Assembly (NCBI GenBank): GCA_016771945.1
Contig: QZLF01000001.1
Span: 496,001-560,000, forward strand
Origin: Candidatus Leucobacter sulfamidivorax
GTDB taxonomy: Bacteria > Actinomycetota > Actinomycetes > Actinomycetales > Microbacteriaceae
Reading direction: 5' to 3'
DNA length: 64,000 nucleotides
Shown here: positions 32,828 through 41,724 of the stretch, one piece after another
How the letters are laid out: every line of letters begins with the position of its first letter
How positions within the stretch are numbered: position 1 is the first letter of the stretch
The notes under the pieces: generated by a model
Told to the model about the DNA's origin: nothing
The model's database searches: none
Seen by the model: the letters and a program-made list of their open reading frames with translations, nothing else
Position numbers and translations under genes: made by a program

Positions 32828-34629
32828 CCGACAGCGCTCCCGTCACCGGGCACTTCCGCGTACCGCGGCAGCCGAATCGCGCCAGGCGCTCCGGCGGTTC
32901 GGCGCTGCGGCGCTACCTGCGCGATCCGGCGGCGGTGATCTCGACGCTCGCGATCCTGGCCATCGTGCTGCTCGTTGTGTTCGCCGACCTCGTCGCCCCC
33001 ATCGACCCGACCGCCCTCGATCTCGGGAACGCCAACGCCGCGCCGAGCGCGGCGCACTGGCTCGGCACCGACTCGGCGGGGCGCGACATCTGGTCCCGCG
33101 TGCTGCACGGCGGTCAGCTCACCCTGGTCGGCGCCCTCGTCGTGATCGTCGTGTCGAACGTCATCGGCATCGTGGGGGGCCTCCTCGCCGGCTACTTCGG
33201 GGGCTGGCTCGATCATGTCGGGTCCTGGCTGTCGGCGCTGCTGATGGCGCTGCCCGCGCTCATCGTGCTGCTCGCGGTGCGCGGCACCCTCGCAGGCGCC
33301 GTGCTCGCGATCATGGCGTTCTTCGGTGTGTTCATCTCGCCCATGCTGTTCCAGGTGGTGCGCACGGCGGTGCGCGGGGTGCTCGGCGAGCCCTACGTCG
33401 ACGCGGCCAGGGTCTCGGGGCTCAGCGACCGCCGCATCGTGTTCCACCACGTGCTCTCGGCGATCCGCGCGCCGCTCATCATCCAGACGATGCTCATCGC
33501 CGGCATGGCGATCGGGGTGCAGTCGGCGCTCGACTTCCTGGGCGTCACCGGCACCGCGACGACCTGGGGCGGCATGCTGAGCGAGGGCTTCACGAGGATC
33601 ACCCTCAACCCCTTCGCCGTGTTCTGGCCGGCGCTCTTCCTCGGCGTCATGACCGCGGCGCTCATCCTCATCGGCAACGGCCTGCGCGACGCGCTCGACA
33701 CGAAGGAGGCGCCGCCGCCCGCGCGGACGCTTCGCGGCGCCGATGTGCGCACGGCGACGACCGCGGCCTTCCGGCCGGCGGCCGGGGCCGCGGCCGAGGG
33801 CCCCCTGCTCGCGGTGCGCGGGCTCACGGTCCGGTATCCGGGGCGAGACGGCGACGATGCGACCGTGGTGTCGGGCGTCGATCTCACGATCCGCGCGGGC
33901 GAGGTCGTCGGCCTCGTCGGCGAGTCGGGATCGGGCAAGACCCAGACGGCGTTCTCGATCCTGGGCCTGCTCCCCGGCGTCGCCCGCGTCACCGCCGGCA
34001 GCATCGACTTCCGCGGGGTGGAGCTGCTGAGCCTCAGCCGCCGCGGCCTGCGACAGATGCGCAGCGGCGGCATCGCCTACGTGCCGCAGGAGCCGATCTC
34101 GAACCTCGACCCCAACTTCACCGTCGGGCAGCAGCTCACCGAGGTGCTGCGCGTGCTGAAGGGGATGCGCCGCGCCGAGGCGCGTCGGCGCGCGCTCGAG
34201 CTGCTCGCCGACGTGCAGATCCGCGAGCCCGAGCAGGTCTTCCGCAGCCACCCCCACGAGATCTCGGGCGGCATGGCGCAGCGGGTGCTGATCGCCATCG
34301 CGCTCGCGCTCGAGCCCGCGCTGCTGATCGCCGACGAGCCCACGACGGCGCTCGACGTCACCGTGCAGGCCGAGGTGCTGATGATCCTGCGCCGCCTGCA
34401 GGCCGATCGCGGCATGGCCATGCTGCTCGTCACGCACGACCTCGGGGTCGCGGCGGGCATGTGCGATCGCGTGAACGTCATCCGCCACGGCGAGATCGTG
34501 GAAGAGGGCGACGTCGAACAGATCTTCCACGCGCCGCGGCATCCGTACACGAAAGAGCTGATCGCCTCCCAGCTCGACGATCGCCCGGCGCGTGGAGCAC
34601 TCTCGAGCACGACGGGAGGAGCACGATGA
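32824..34629 (+). CDS. Fused ABC permease-ATPase (DppC-DppD type)
   Basis: A single 601-residue frame carries a DppC-like permease (residues about 1-300: six helices, GTDSAGRDIWSRVLHG, and the EAA-type loop YVDAARVSGLSD) joined by a linker of about 30 residues to a DppD-like ATPase (about 325-590: Walker A GESGSGKTQT, signature ISGGMAQR, Walker B LLIADEPTTALDV, C-terminal RHPYTKELI). Both halves appear complete. Such fusion is known but uncommon. It acts with the DppB-, DppF- and binding-protein-like neighbours as one importer. Confidence 0.9.
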   Translation: MTDSAPVTGHFRVPRQPNRARRSGGSALRRYLRDPAAVISTLAILAIVLLVVFADLVAPIDPTALDLGNANAAPSAAHWLGTDSAGRDIWSRVLHGGQLTLVGALVVIVVSNVIGIVGGLLAGYFGGWLDHVGSWLSALLMALPALIVLLAVRGTLAGAVLAIMAFFGVFISPMLFQVVRTAVRGVLGEPYVDAARVSGLSDRRIVFHHVLSAIRAPLIIQTMLIAGMAIGVQSALDFLGVTGTATTWGGMLSEGFTRITLNPFAVFWPALFLGVMTAALILIGNGLRDALDTKEAPPPARTLRGADVRTATTAAFRPAAGAAAEGPLLAVRGLTVRYPGRDGDDATVVSGVDLTIRAGEVVGLVGESGSGKTQTAFSILGLLPGVARVTAGSIDFRGVELLSLSRRGLRQMRSGGIAYVPQEPISNLDPNFTVGQQLTEVLRVLKGMRRAEARRRALELLADVQIREPEQVFRSHPHEISGGMAQRVLIAIALALEPALLIADEPTTALDVTVQAEVLMILRRLQADRGMAMLLVTHDLGVAAGMCDRVNVIRHGEIVEEGDVEQIFHAPRHPYTKELIASQLDDRPARGALSSTTGGAR

Positions 34630-35456
34630 ACGCGCTGCTCGAAGTCGATCGGCTGACCGTGCGCTACGGCGGTCGCCGTGCGCAGAAGTCGGCGCCGCCC
34701 ACCCTCGACGCGGTCTCGCTCACCATCGACCGCGGTGAGGCGGTCGGGCTCGTCGGCGAGTCCGGCTCGGGCAAGACCACGCTCGGCCGCGCCGTGCTCG
34801 GCCTCGCCCCCGTCAGCGACGGCCGCATCCGCTTCGAGGGGAGGGATCTCGCGGAGCTCTCGAAGTCTGCGCGCCGGGCGCTCGCCAAGGATCTGCAGGT
34901 GGTGTTCCAGGATCCCTACGGCTCGCTGAACCCGACCTTCAGCGTGGGCCGGATCCTCGCGGAGCCGCTGTTCGCGGCGGGCAGCGTCAGCCGCGCCGAG
35001 GCGGACGAGCGCGTCGCGGAGGTGCTGCGCAAGGTGCATCTCGACCCCGGCGTCGCCTCCCGATATCCCCACGAGTTCTCGGGCGGGCAGCGGCAGCGCA
35101 TCGCGATCGCGCGGGCGATCGTGCGCGAGCCGAAGCTCGTCGTCTGCGACGAGCCCACGTCGGCGCTCGATCTCACGACGCAGGCGCGGATCATCGATCT
35201 GTTCCTCGAGTTCCAGCAGGAGATCGGGGTCGCCTACCTCTTCATCTCGCACGACCTCGGCGTCGTGCGCGCGCTCTGCCACCGGGTGGCCGTGCTGCGC
35301 GCGGGGGCGATCGTCGAGACGGGGCCGGGCGGGCTCGTCACCTCCGCCCCGAGCGACCCCTACACGCAGCAGCTGCTCGCAGCCTCGCCCGTCGCCGACC
35401 CCGCGGTGCAGCGCCCTCGCTGGGCGCCCGCCGCGACCCCGACCCCGGTCCCGTGA
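34626..35456 (+). CDS. ABC transporter ATP-binding protein (DppF type)
   Basis: A 276-residue ATPase of the oligopeptide class: Walker A GESGSGKTT, Q-loop VVFQDPYGSLNP, signature FSGGQRQR, Walker B LVVCDEPTSALD, H-loop ISHDLGV, and the C-terminal DPYTQQLLAA. ATG 34626 overlaps the stop of the fused permease-ATPase (ATGA). It completes the ATPase pair. Confidence 0.92.
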   Translation: MNALLEVDRLTVRYGGRRAQKSAPPTLDAVSLTIDRGEAVGLVGESGSGKTTLGRAVLGLAPVSDGRIRFEGRDLAELSKSARRALAKDLQVVFQDPYGSLNPTFSVGRILAEPLFAAGSVSRAEADERVAEVLRKVHLDPGVASRYPHEFSGGQRQRIAIARAIVREPKLVVCDEPTSALDLTTQARIIDLFLEFQQEIGVAYLFISHDLGVVRALCHRVAVLRAGAIVETGPGGLVTSAPSDPYTQQLLAASPVADPAVQRPRWAPAATPTPVP

Positions 35457-35535
35457 CCGCCCGCACGAACCCCGCAGAACCCATGGCCGCGCCAGTGCCG
35501 GCGCTGCCAGGACACCCAACCGAGAGGAATCAGAA

Positions 35536-37098
35536 ATGAGAGAACGACTCGCTCGCACCATGCGAACGGGGGCCGTGGCCGCGGTCGCCGGCTTCGCCCT
35601 CGTGCTCGCCGCCTGTTCGGGCGGCGGATCCGGCACGACCGGCGGCGACGGGACCGGCGGCGATGAGCCCAGGCACCTCGGCGTCATCACCCCGGCGCCG
35701 TTCGTCAGCTGGGACCCGATCGCGGCCTTCACGCCCTACGGCGGCGGGCTCTACTACCAGGCCGTCTACGACACGCTGATCCGCGAGGACGCGAGCGGCG
35801 AGCTGCAGCCGAACCTCGCGACCGGCTGGGAGTACGACGACAGCCTGACGACGCTGACGATGGATCTGCGCAGCGATGTGACCTTCACCGACGGCGCGGC
35901 CTTCGACGCCGACGCGGCGGTCGCGAACCTCGAGCGCACCCGGGTCACCCCCGGGCCGCGCATCGCCGACCTCGCGAACGTCACCTCCGTCACCGCGGTC
36001 GACGCCGACACGATCGAGCTCGTGCTCAGCGCCCCCGACCCCGGCCTGGTCGAGCAGCTCGCCCGCGCCGCGGGCCAGATGGCGAGCCCGGCCTCCCTCG
36101 ACGCCGGCACCTTCGACGCCCCGGTCGGCAGCGGCCCCTACGTCCTGGACGCGGCGAACACCGTCGACGGCGAATCCTACGCCTTCGTGCGGAACGAGGA
36201 CTACTGGAACGCCGAGGCCTGGGGCTTCGACAGCGTGACGGTGCAGTGGGTGCCCGACCCGAGCGCCCGTCTGAACGCGCTCAAGGCCGGGCAGGTGAAT
36301 GCGACGGCGGTGGAGTTCACCCAGCTCGAGGAGGCCGCTTCCGCGGGGCTGACGGCGATGGAATTCGGCGGCGGTCTCGTCGGCATCCAGTTCCTCGACC
36401 TCGCGGGCGACTCGCCGATCTCCGATGTGCGCGTACGTCAGGCCATCAACTACGCGCTCGACGCCGATGCGCTGAGCGAGGCGTTCAGCGCCGGCACCGG
36501 TCGCGTCAGCGACCAGCCCTTCGGCCCGCACAACGCCGGGTTCGTCGACTCCCTGGAGGACCACTACACGCACGACGTGGCGAAGGCGAAGCAGCTGCTC
36601 GCCGAGGCCGGCTACCCGGACGGCGTCACCATCACCCTGCCGGACTCCTCGGGCGCCTTCCCGGGCCTCCCGATCATGGACGCGATCGTGCAGCAGCTGG
36701 GCGAGGCCGGCATCACGGTCGAGGTCGTCGACTCGGCCCTCGACTTCCCCGAGATCGTGAACCAGATGTTCACCGCCGCCTACCCGGCGTGGGTGACCCA
36801 GTGGGCGCTGGCCAGCGACTGGAACGTCGTGTCGCAGTGGCTGCTGCCCAGCTCGACCTTCAACCCGTTCCATGTCGAGAACCCCGAGGTCCAGGCGCTC
36901 ATCGACGATGTGCGGGGCTCCACGGGCGAGGACCAGGTGAAGGCCTACCAGGCGCTCAACACCTTCCTCGTCGATCAGGCCTGGGGCGCGTGGCTGTACG
37001 CGACGCCCTACGGCTACGCGCACGACGACACCGTCGTGGCGCAGGAGCACCTCGGCGAGCAGTCCGCCTGGCTCGGCGACCTGTCGCCGGCGGAGTAG
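35536..37098 (+). CDS. ABC substrate-binding lipoprotein (family 5)
   Basis: A 520-residue extracytoplasmic binding protein of the oligopeptide/nickel (SBP_bac_5) family. It has a lipoprotein signal peptide with lipobox LAAC, a glycine/threonine-rich linker, and the family block DVRVRQAINYALDADAL. It captures the substrate for the adjacent importer. Because the operon also encodes an aromatic hydroxylase and a SnoaL-like enzyme, the ligand is probably a small organic compound rather than a peptide. Confidence 0.9.
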   Translation: MRERLARTMRTGAVAAVAGFALVLAACSGGGSGTTGGDGTGGDEPRHLGVITPAPFVSWDPIAAFTPYGGGLYYQAVYDTLIREDASGELQPNLATGWEYDDSLTTLTMDLRSDVTFTDGAAFDADAAVANLERTRVTPGPRIADLANVTSVTAVDADTIELVLSAPDPGLVEQLARAAGQMASPASLDAGTFDAPVGSGPYVLDAANTVDGESYAFVRNEDYWNAEAWGFDSVTVQWVPDPSARLNALKAGQVNATAVEFTQLEEAASAGLTAMEFGGGLVGIQFLDLAGDSPISDVRVRQAINYALDADALSEAFSAGTGRVSDQPFGPHNAGFVDSLEDHYTHDVAKAKQLLAEAGYPDGVTITLPDSSGAFPGLPIMDAIVQQLGEAGITVEVVDSALDFPEIVNQMFTAAYPAWVTQWALASDWNVVSQWLLPSSTFNPFHVENPEVQALIDDVRGSTGEDQVKAYQALNTFLVDQAWGAWLYATPYGYAHDDTVVAQEHLGEQSAWLGDLSPAE

Positions 37099-37103
37099 TG
37101 CCG

Positions 37104-38024
37104 ATGAAGCACTACGCGGATCTCCTGCTCGACGCGATCGTGGCGCACGACCCGGGCATCCTGCCGCTCGCGCCGCGCTACCGCGCGACCGAGAACTCCA
37201 TCCCCGCCGCCCTCGGCCAGATGCGGGCGTTCACCCTCGGCGAGGGGGTGAACGCCCGGGGGCCGCTCGTCGTCGACGAGGACCTCGGTCAGGTCGTCGT
37301 CGTCGCGAACCTGCAGCTGGGCGGTGCCCCCGCGACGTTCTGGGCGCGCATCGCGGTCGTCGACGGGCTCGTCGCCGAGGTCGAGCTGTACCACGTGCAG
37401 TCTCCCGCCGAGGGCGGCTACGTCATGCTCGCCGAGGAGATCGGCCGCGAGCCCGCGCCCTGGCACGCGGAGATCACCGACGACGTCCGCGCGAGCCGCG
37501 ACGAGCTCGTCGCGCTCGGCCGCGGGGTCTTCATCGATGCCGAGTACGAGCTCGCCGACGTCGCCCCCGAGTGCTGGCTGATGGAGCAGGGCGGCATCGT
37601 GTGGGAGTACACGGAGTTCAGCGATCTGGCGTTCGGCGACGGGCTGCAGAGCGATCGGCCCACGGCCGAGAAGCAGCCCATGCTCGCGGGGCTGCCGCCC
37701 TTCCGGCCGCTCGACCCCGAGGCGCGCCTGATCGCCTTCGACACCGCGGGCGGGTACGCCGTCACGATCGGCCTGGTACCGGGCTACACGATGCCCACGG
37801 TGACGAGCGTCGCCAACACCTCAGCCTTCGTGCCCGCGACGATGCACGAGATCCACGGCAGGTCGATCCTGCCGCAGTGGCTCGAGGGTCGGAGCGTCGT
37901 CGCCGAGGACGAGGTGACCTGCGTCTCGATGCAGATCCTGCGCTACTTCGACGGCAAGCTGCAGGGGCTGCAGATGTTCAACAGCCTCACCGGCGCCGGC
38001 GCGCGGCCGGTGTGGGTGAGCTGA
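37104..38024 (+). CDS. Uncharacterised protein, DUF8021-like N-terminal part
   Basis: A 306-residue protein of unknown function. Its first 110 residues (AIVAHDPGILPLAPRYRATENSI, then LGEGVNARGPL and RIAVVDGLVAEVELYHV) resemble the DUF8021 pattern, an NTF2-like fold seen in secondary-metabolism and catabolic clusters; the second half ends in ALRYFDGK-like strand patterns (ILRYFDGKLQGLQMFNSL). GGAG lies eight bases upstream of ATG 37104; GTG 37098, overlapping the previous stop, is an alternative. It is the last gene of the ABC operon and may act on the imported compound. Confidence 0.6.
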   Translation: MKHYADLLLDAIVAHDPGILPLAPRYRATENSIPAALGQMRAFTLGEGVNARGPLVVDEDLGQVVVVANLQLGGAPATFWARIAVVDGLVAEVELYHVQSPAEGGYVMLAEEIGREPAPWHAEITDDVRASRDELVALGRGVFIDAEYELADVAPECWLMEQGGIVWEYTEFSDLAFGDGLQSDRPTAEKQPMLAGLPPFRPLDPEARLIAFDTAGGYAVTIGLVPGYTMPTVTSVANTSAFVPATMHEIHGRSILPQWLEGRSVVAEDEVTCVSMQILRYFDGKLQGLQMFNSLTGAGARPVWVS

Positions 38025-38037
38025 CACGGCCGAACGG

Positions 38038-38067
38038 CGAAGGCCCCCTGCGTGCAGGGGGCCTTCG
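38038..38067. terminator. Perfect 13-bp stem terminator
   Basis: CGAAGGCCCCCTG, loop CGTG (38051-38054), CAGGGGGCCTTCG. It lies between the end of the ABC operon and the convergent NAD(P)-binding protein gene and can serve both directions. Confidence 0.8.
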
Positions 38068-38077
38068 CGTTATCCGG

Positions 38078-38722
38078 TCAGTTCGCGAACGAGATGTGCT
38101 CGCGGCTGTGCGCGCCGCTCTCGGCCTCGTCGACGATCGCGATCGCGAAGTCGGCGCCTGAGATGACGAGCGGGCCGGCTTCGCTCTCGAGCGCGATGCC
38201 TCCGCCGGTGCGGTACGAGCCGGTGCGTTCGCCGGGGGCGAAGCCGCCGAAGATCGTCGCGGGGCTCGCGTTCACCCAGTTCACGTCGGCCTCGCCCGAG
38301 GCGAGCCAGTCGAGCACGCCGGCCATCTCGCTCGCCTCCGGGCGCGCCTCGGCGGGGAATTCGTCGAGCTCGGCGAAGCGCGGGGCGCCCGGGGCAGGGC
38401 GCAGCGAGCCGAAACCGCCGACGACGATCAGGCGATCCTCGGGCGACTTCGCGAGCGCGACGACTCCTCGGTAGGCCTCGAGAATGCGGCCTTCGAGCTC
38501 GCCGCGCGGCGAGAGCGCGCCGATGACGACGTCCACGCCCTCGACGGCCTCGGCGACGGCGACTGAGTCGAAGACGTCGCCGTGCAGGTAACGGACGCCC
38601 TCGACAGCCTCTTTCGGCGCGTTGCGGCTGAACGACGTGACCTCGTGGCCGCGCGAGGCGGCCTCTGCGACGATGTTGGCGCCGGCGTAGCCGGTTCCGC
38701 CGATGACGGTGATGGTGGTCAT
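38078..38722 (-). CDS. NAD(P)-binding protein (atypical SDR/NmrA-like)
   Basis: A 214-residue single-Rossmann-domain protein: ITVIGGTGYAGANIVAEA at the N terminus is the GxxGxxG NAD(P) site of atypical SDRs, and the C-terminal part contains DFAIAIVDEAESGAH. Relatives are flavin reductases, quinone reductases or NADPH sensors. AAAGGAAT precedes ATG 38722. It lies 43 bp downstream of the acyl-CoA-dehydrogenase-like monooxygenase and could provide reduced flavin or act as a quinone reductase for it; this is inference. Confidence 0.75.
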   Translation of the reverse strand: MTTITVIGGTGYAGANIVAEAASRGHEVTSFSRNAPKEAVEGVRYLHGDVFDSVAVAEAVEGVDVVIGALSPRGELEGRILEAYRGVVALAKSPEDRLIVVGGFGSLRPAPGAPRFAELDEFPAEARPEASEMAGVLDWLASGEADVNWVNASPATIFGGFAPGERTGSYRTGGGIALESEAGPLVISGADFAIAIVDEAESGAHSREHISFAN

Positions 38723-38765
38723 GGAGATTCCTTTCGGGGTGGAGAGGTGAGCCGCGGGTCGCGGA

Positions 38766-39995
38766 TCAGAAGAAGGCGGGGTCGAAAGGGCCGAGTCCCT
38801 TGCCGAGCAGCACCCGGCCGGCGGACTCGGTCGAGAAGCCCCAGTCGGAGGTCGGGTGGCTGGCGATGACCTCGGCGTCGTGCAGGATGCGCGCGAGCGC
38901 CGCGCCCTCCTTGTGCACGCTCGATCCGGCCTCGGCGACGATGGCGCGGACGGCCTCGACGCAGAGCCGGATCGAGCCTGCCGCGCAGAGGTTCAGCCGT
39001 GCGCGGTCCTCGAGCGTGACCTCGTCGACGCTCTCGCCGATGGCATCGCCGATGGTCCTGACGAGACGCACGCCGTCGTTCAGCAGGCTCAGGGCCGAGT
39101 AGACCTTGAACATCGCCGCGCCGTACGCGGCGTGGATCACCGCCGAGTCGCGGGGCTGCACTTCGGAGAAGGGGTGGAAGCGACGATCGACGGCCGCGCC
39201 GAAGAGCTCGCCCGCGGCCTGCGCCGTGCCCACGAGGAAGGCGGTGTGCATGAGCAGGATCACCTGCAGGGCCGGGTACCGCATCAGCAGGTAGTCGAAC
39301 TCCGAGGCGGCGAGCTTCGTCGCGCCGAGCGCTGCGAAGCTCTCGCTGACGGCCCGGTGCTCGGGGACGAAGACCCCGTCGGCGCTCACATCGTGGCTGC
39401 CGGTGCCCCTCATGCCGGACATCGCCCAGTCGTAGTGGATCGTCGTGTCCGACACCGGCACGAAGAACCGGGTCATCTCGCGACCCTCCGGGGTGTCGAC
39501 GAAGCCACCGAGCGTGAGCCATTCGGCCTGCACGCAGCCCGAAGCGTAGCTCCAACGGCCGGTGAGCCGGTAACCGCCCTCGACTCGTTCCACGGCGTTC
39601 GTCGGCCGGGCGGCGCCGCTGCCCGCGACGAGCGCGTAGCCCCGGTCGTCGAACAGCTCGTCGCGCAGGGTCCTGCCCATGCGCGCCGAGTACCAGCTGT
39701 TCTGCATCAGGTACGAGGCGATCCAGCCGTGCGAGGCGTCGCCCCGCGCGAGCGTGCGCACGACGTCGACGAAGGTCTGCAGATCGGCTCCGATGCCGCC
39801 GAGCTCCGGCGGGGTGATCAGCCCGAGCAGCCCCGATTCCCGCAGCGCCAGCCAGGAGGCATCGGGAACGGTGTTCTCGCGCTCGCCCTGAGCCGCATTC
39901 TCGCGGAAGACCGCCGCGAGCGCCTCGGCGCGGTGCAGGATCTCGGTGCGGTCCATGCTCTGGACGCGGTCCATGGGTGATGCGGTGACGGACAC
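38766..39995 (-). CDS. Acyl-CoA-dehydrogenase-fold flavin monooxygenase (HsaA/HpaC2-like)
   Basis: A 409-residue member of the acyl-CoA dehydrogenase superfamily, of the subgroup that includes group D flavin-dependent aromatic hydroxylases (HsaA, p-hydroxyphenylacetate hydroxylase C2, indole-acetate oxygenase). The N-terminal helical block contains GLLGLITPPELGGIGADLQ, followed by RLTGRWSYASGC in the flavin/substrate region. GTG 39995 is the first start; no strong ribosome site is visible. No dedicated flavin reductase is next to it apart from the NAD(P)-binding protein. Confidence 0.8.
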   Translation of the reverse strand: MSVTASPMDRVQSMDRTEILHRAEALAAVFRENAAQGERENTVPDASWLALRESGLLGLITPPELGGIGADLQTFVDVVRTLARGDASHGWIASYLMQNSWYSARMGRTLRDELFDDRGYALVAGSGAARPTNAVERVEGGYRLTGRWSYASGCVQAEWLTLGGFVDTPEGREMTRFFVPVSDTTIHYDWAMSGMRGTGSHDVSADGVFVPEHRAVSESFAALGATKLAASEFDYLLMRYPALQVILLMHTAFLVGTAQAAGELFGAAVDRRFHPFSEVQPRDSAVIHAAYGAAMFKVYSALSLLNDGVRLVRTIGDAIGESVDEVTLEDRARLNLCAAGSIRLCVEAVRAIVAEAGSSVHKEGAALARILHDAEVIASHPTSDWGFSTESAGRVLLGKGLGPFDPAFF

Positions 39996-40049
39996 TGTCG
40001 GCCTCGATTCTCCGGGGCGCGCAACCCTTGCGCGCCGTCGCAGAGGCCA

Positions 40050-40078
40050 TTTAATTAGAATGCAATATCATTTGTCAA
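40050..40078 (-). promoter_or_regulatory. Promoter of HsaA-like gene in an AT-rich patch
   Basis: On the minus strand TTGACA (40078-40073) is followed 16 to 17 bp later by AATTAA/ATTAAA. The AT-rich patch contains TTAGA...TCTAA arms (about 40055-40083) that could be a repressor site. It is one of few promoters here with a clear -35 box. Confidence 0.5.
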
Positions 40079-40153
40079 TCTAAGTAAGTCGATCATTGGT
40101 AGCGCCGTTGCTGATAGCTGCACCCTCGATCCTCAGTGCAGGATCGGAGCCGG

Positions 40154-41587
40154 TCAGAAAGCGGGCTCGAATCTGACCTTGCTCCCGGCGGTTCCGCTGT
40201 TGCCGGGTCTGTTACCGGGTGGCCGGTCGGTGTACCCTCGCCCGGTGGGTGAGACCCAGTCCAGCGTGCCGTCCCTGCGTTGGGACACCCGCCACCCGGT
40301 GTGATGCTTCAAAGTGTGGTGCCCTCTGCAGAGGCTCGCGAGATTCGTCGTCGCGGTCGGGCCGCCCTTCGCGGCATCGATCGTGTGATCGAGGTCGCAT
40401 TCGATCGCGGATCTGCGGCAACCGATGAACCTGCAGCGCTGGTCCCTGACCCGGAGGAGCCGTCGCATGGCCTCGCTGGGCCGGTACCGCTCCACGCTCA
40501 ACACCTCGCCGGTGGCCTCATTCGTGCGAATCAGCTCCCAGATGGGAGTCTCGGCCGCGAGGTCGCGTGCGGTATCGGGGCTGATGGGCCCGTACCCGCC
40601 CAGCACCGCCGGTTCCAGGGTAGAGTGTGCCGGCCAACCGGCCTCGGCGGCGACATCCTCACCGAGTGCGGTGGCGGGGACGATCACCTGGACGTGGGCC
40701 TGAATGCCCGGAAGGTTGCCGGGCACCCCCGCTGCAACCTCCACGGGCTCCCCGGTGAGGAGGAGGTCGGCGAACAGATCGGTGCGAATCTCGTCCCGTA
40801 GACGCCGCCGGGAGGTCGCTCCAGCGCCCAGCCCCGAACCCGCGTCTGCAGTCGTGCCTGCCGCAGCTTCTGACCGGGCCGCGGCCATGGCAGCCGTTTC
40901 CTTCTGTTCGATACGCTGAGCTATGACCGTCAACCTCTGGTAGATGCTGTGCGCCTCGACTGCGGGCAGGTGCGCGATGACATCCGCCATGCCGTCCTCC
41001 TGATCCACCAGCACCACCCGGCGCCGTGTACGCGCCCGCTCATGCCGCTCTGCGATCGGATGTTCGGCGTGCTCTTCTGCGAGACGCCTCGCGATCGGGC
41101 GCAGTCGGGCCGGGGTCTCGCGGACCGCGACCTCGAGCACCGCCGTCTCGTACGCCTGACGCCGGGTTTCGGTGTTCGGGTCGTGTTCGATCTCCCCGAT
41201 AATCGTGCCGGCGTCGATGATCACCCGGGTGTGCTGCTCGGACACGGTCCCGGCGCGATAGGCCTGGTACACGTTCGGGTAGTCGTGGGTCAGGGTCTGC
41301 GCGTGGCAGAGTTGCCGTTCGACGGTGTGCTCGCTCTGCCGGGTGAGTGCGGCGATCTCGGCGCGGGAGGCTCGGTAGGCCAGCTCGGCACGCGGCCCGT
41401 CAGGGATCATCGAGAGATCGTCCTGGGATTCCGCGGCGGCGAGTTCGAAGATGATCGCGAGCTCGTGCACCCGGTCGGCCTCGGCCTGACGGATGCGCCG
41501 TTCGATAGCGGCGAGACGGGTGAGGGCGGCGTCGAGCTCAGCGACCAGCAAGCTGCTGGGGCCGAACGCGGTACGCGGGAGGTTCAT
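40154..41587 (-). CDS. DUF222/HNH endonuclease-domain protein (13E12 repeat family)
   Basis: A 477-residue protein: an N-terminal helical DUF222 domain (about residues 20-330) and a C-terminal HNH motif (RCRFIGC, then ECDLDHTIDAAKGGPT, then LCRGHHTLKH). These proteins are multicopy in actinobacteria and are thought to be selfish or phage-related nucleases; their cellular role is not proven. It sits between catabolic genes with no functional link, and probably entered as an insertion. Confidence 0.9.
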   Translation of the reverse strand: MNLPRTAFGPSSLLVAELDAALTRLAAIERRIRQAEADRVHELAIIFELAAAESQDDLSMIPDGPRAELAYRASRAEIAALTRQSEHTVERQLCHAQTLTHDYPNVYQAYRAGTVSEQHTRVIIDAGTIIGEIEHDPNTETRRQAYETAVLEVAVRETPARLRPIARRLAEEHAEHPIAERHERARTRRRVVLVDQEDGMADVIAHLPAVEAHSIYQRLTVIAQRIEQKETAAMAAARSEAAAGTTADAGSGLGAGATSRRRLRDEIRTDLFADLLLTGEPVEVAAGVPGNLPGIQAHVQVIVPATALGEDVAAEAGWPAHSTLEPAVLGGYGPISPDTARDLAAETPIWELIRTNEATGEVLSVERYRPSEAMRRLLRVRDQRCRFIGCRRSAIECDLDHTIDAAKGGPTATTNLASLCRGHHTLKHHTGWRVSQRRDGTLDWVSPTGRGYTDRPPGNRPGNSGTAGSKVRFEPAF

Positions 41588-41724
41588 ACCCCTCAGTGAA
41601 CCAGGGACCTCCGACGTTCAGAGCCCGGAACAGGCCCACCCCAGAACAAAGATCGACGGAGTTTCTTATTGAGAACCCTACAAAAAGGGTGGGCGCAGCG
41701 GAGACAAAGAGCGGGCTGCGGCTC
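41588..41724. other. Gap with inverted CCCACCC/GGGTGGG arms
   Basis: Between the HNH-protein and MarR genes GCCCACCC (near 41634) pairs with GGGTGGGC (near 41688) across an AT-richer stretch containing TTTCTTATTGAG and ACAAAAAG. It probably holds the HNH-gene promoter on the minus strand; no further gene is seen. Confidence 0.3.

Noticed and set aside
32380-34542. Minus-strand open frame of 720 codons
   Set aside because: It is antisense to the clear permease-ATPase fusion and has the repetitive Arg/Asp/His composition of a shadow frame.
40111-40124. CTGATAGCTGCACC as a possible twelfth regulon site
   Set aside because: Only one half matches and its distance to the nearest -10 box (about 63 bp) does not fit the fixed 44-bp spacing of the other sites.
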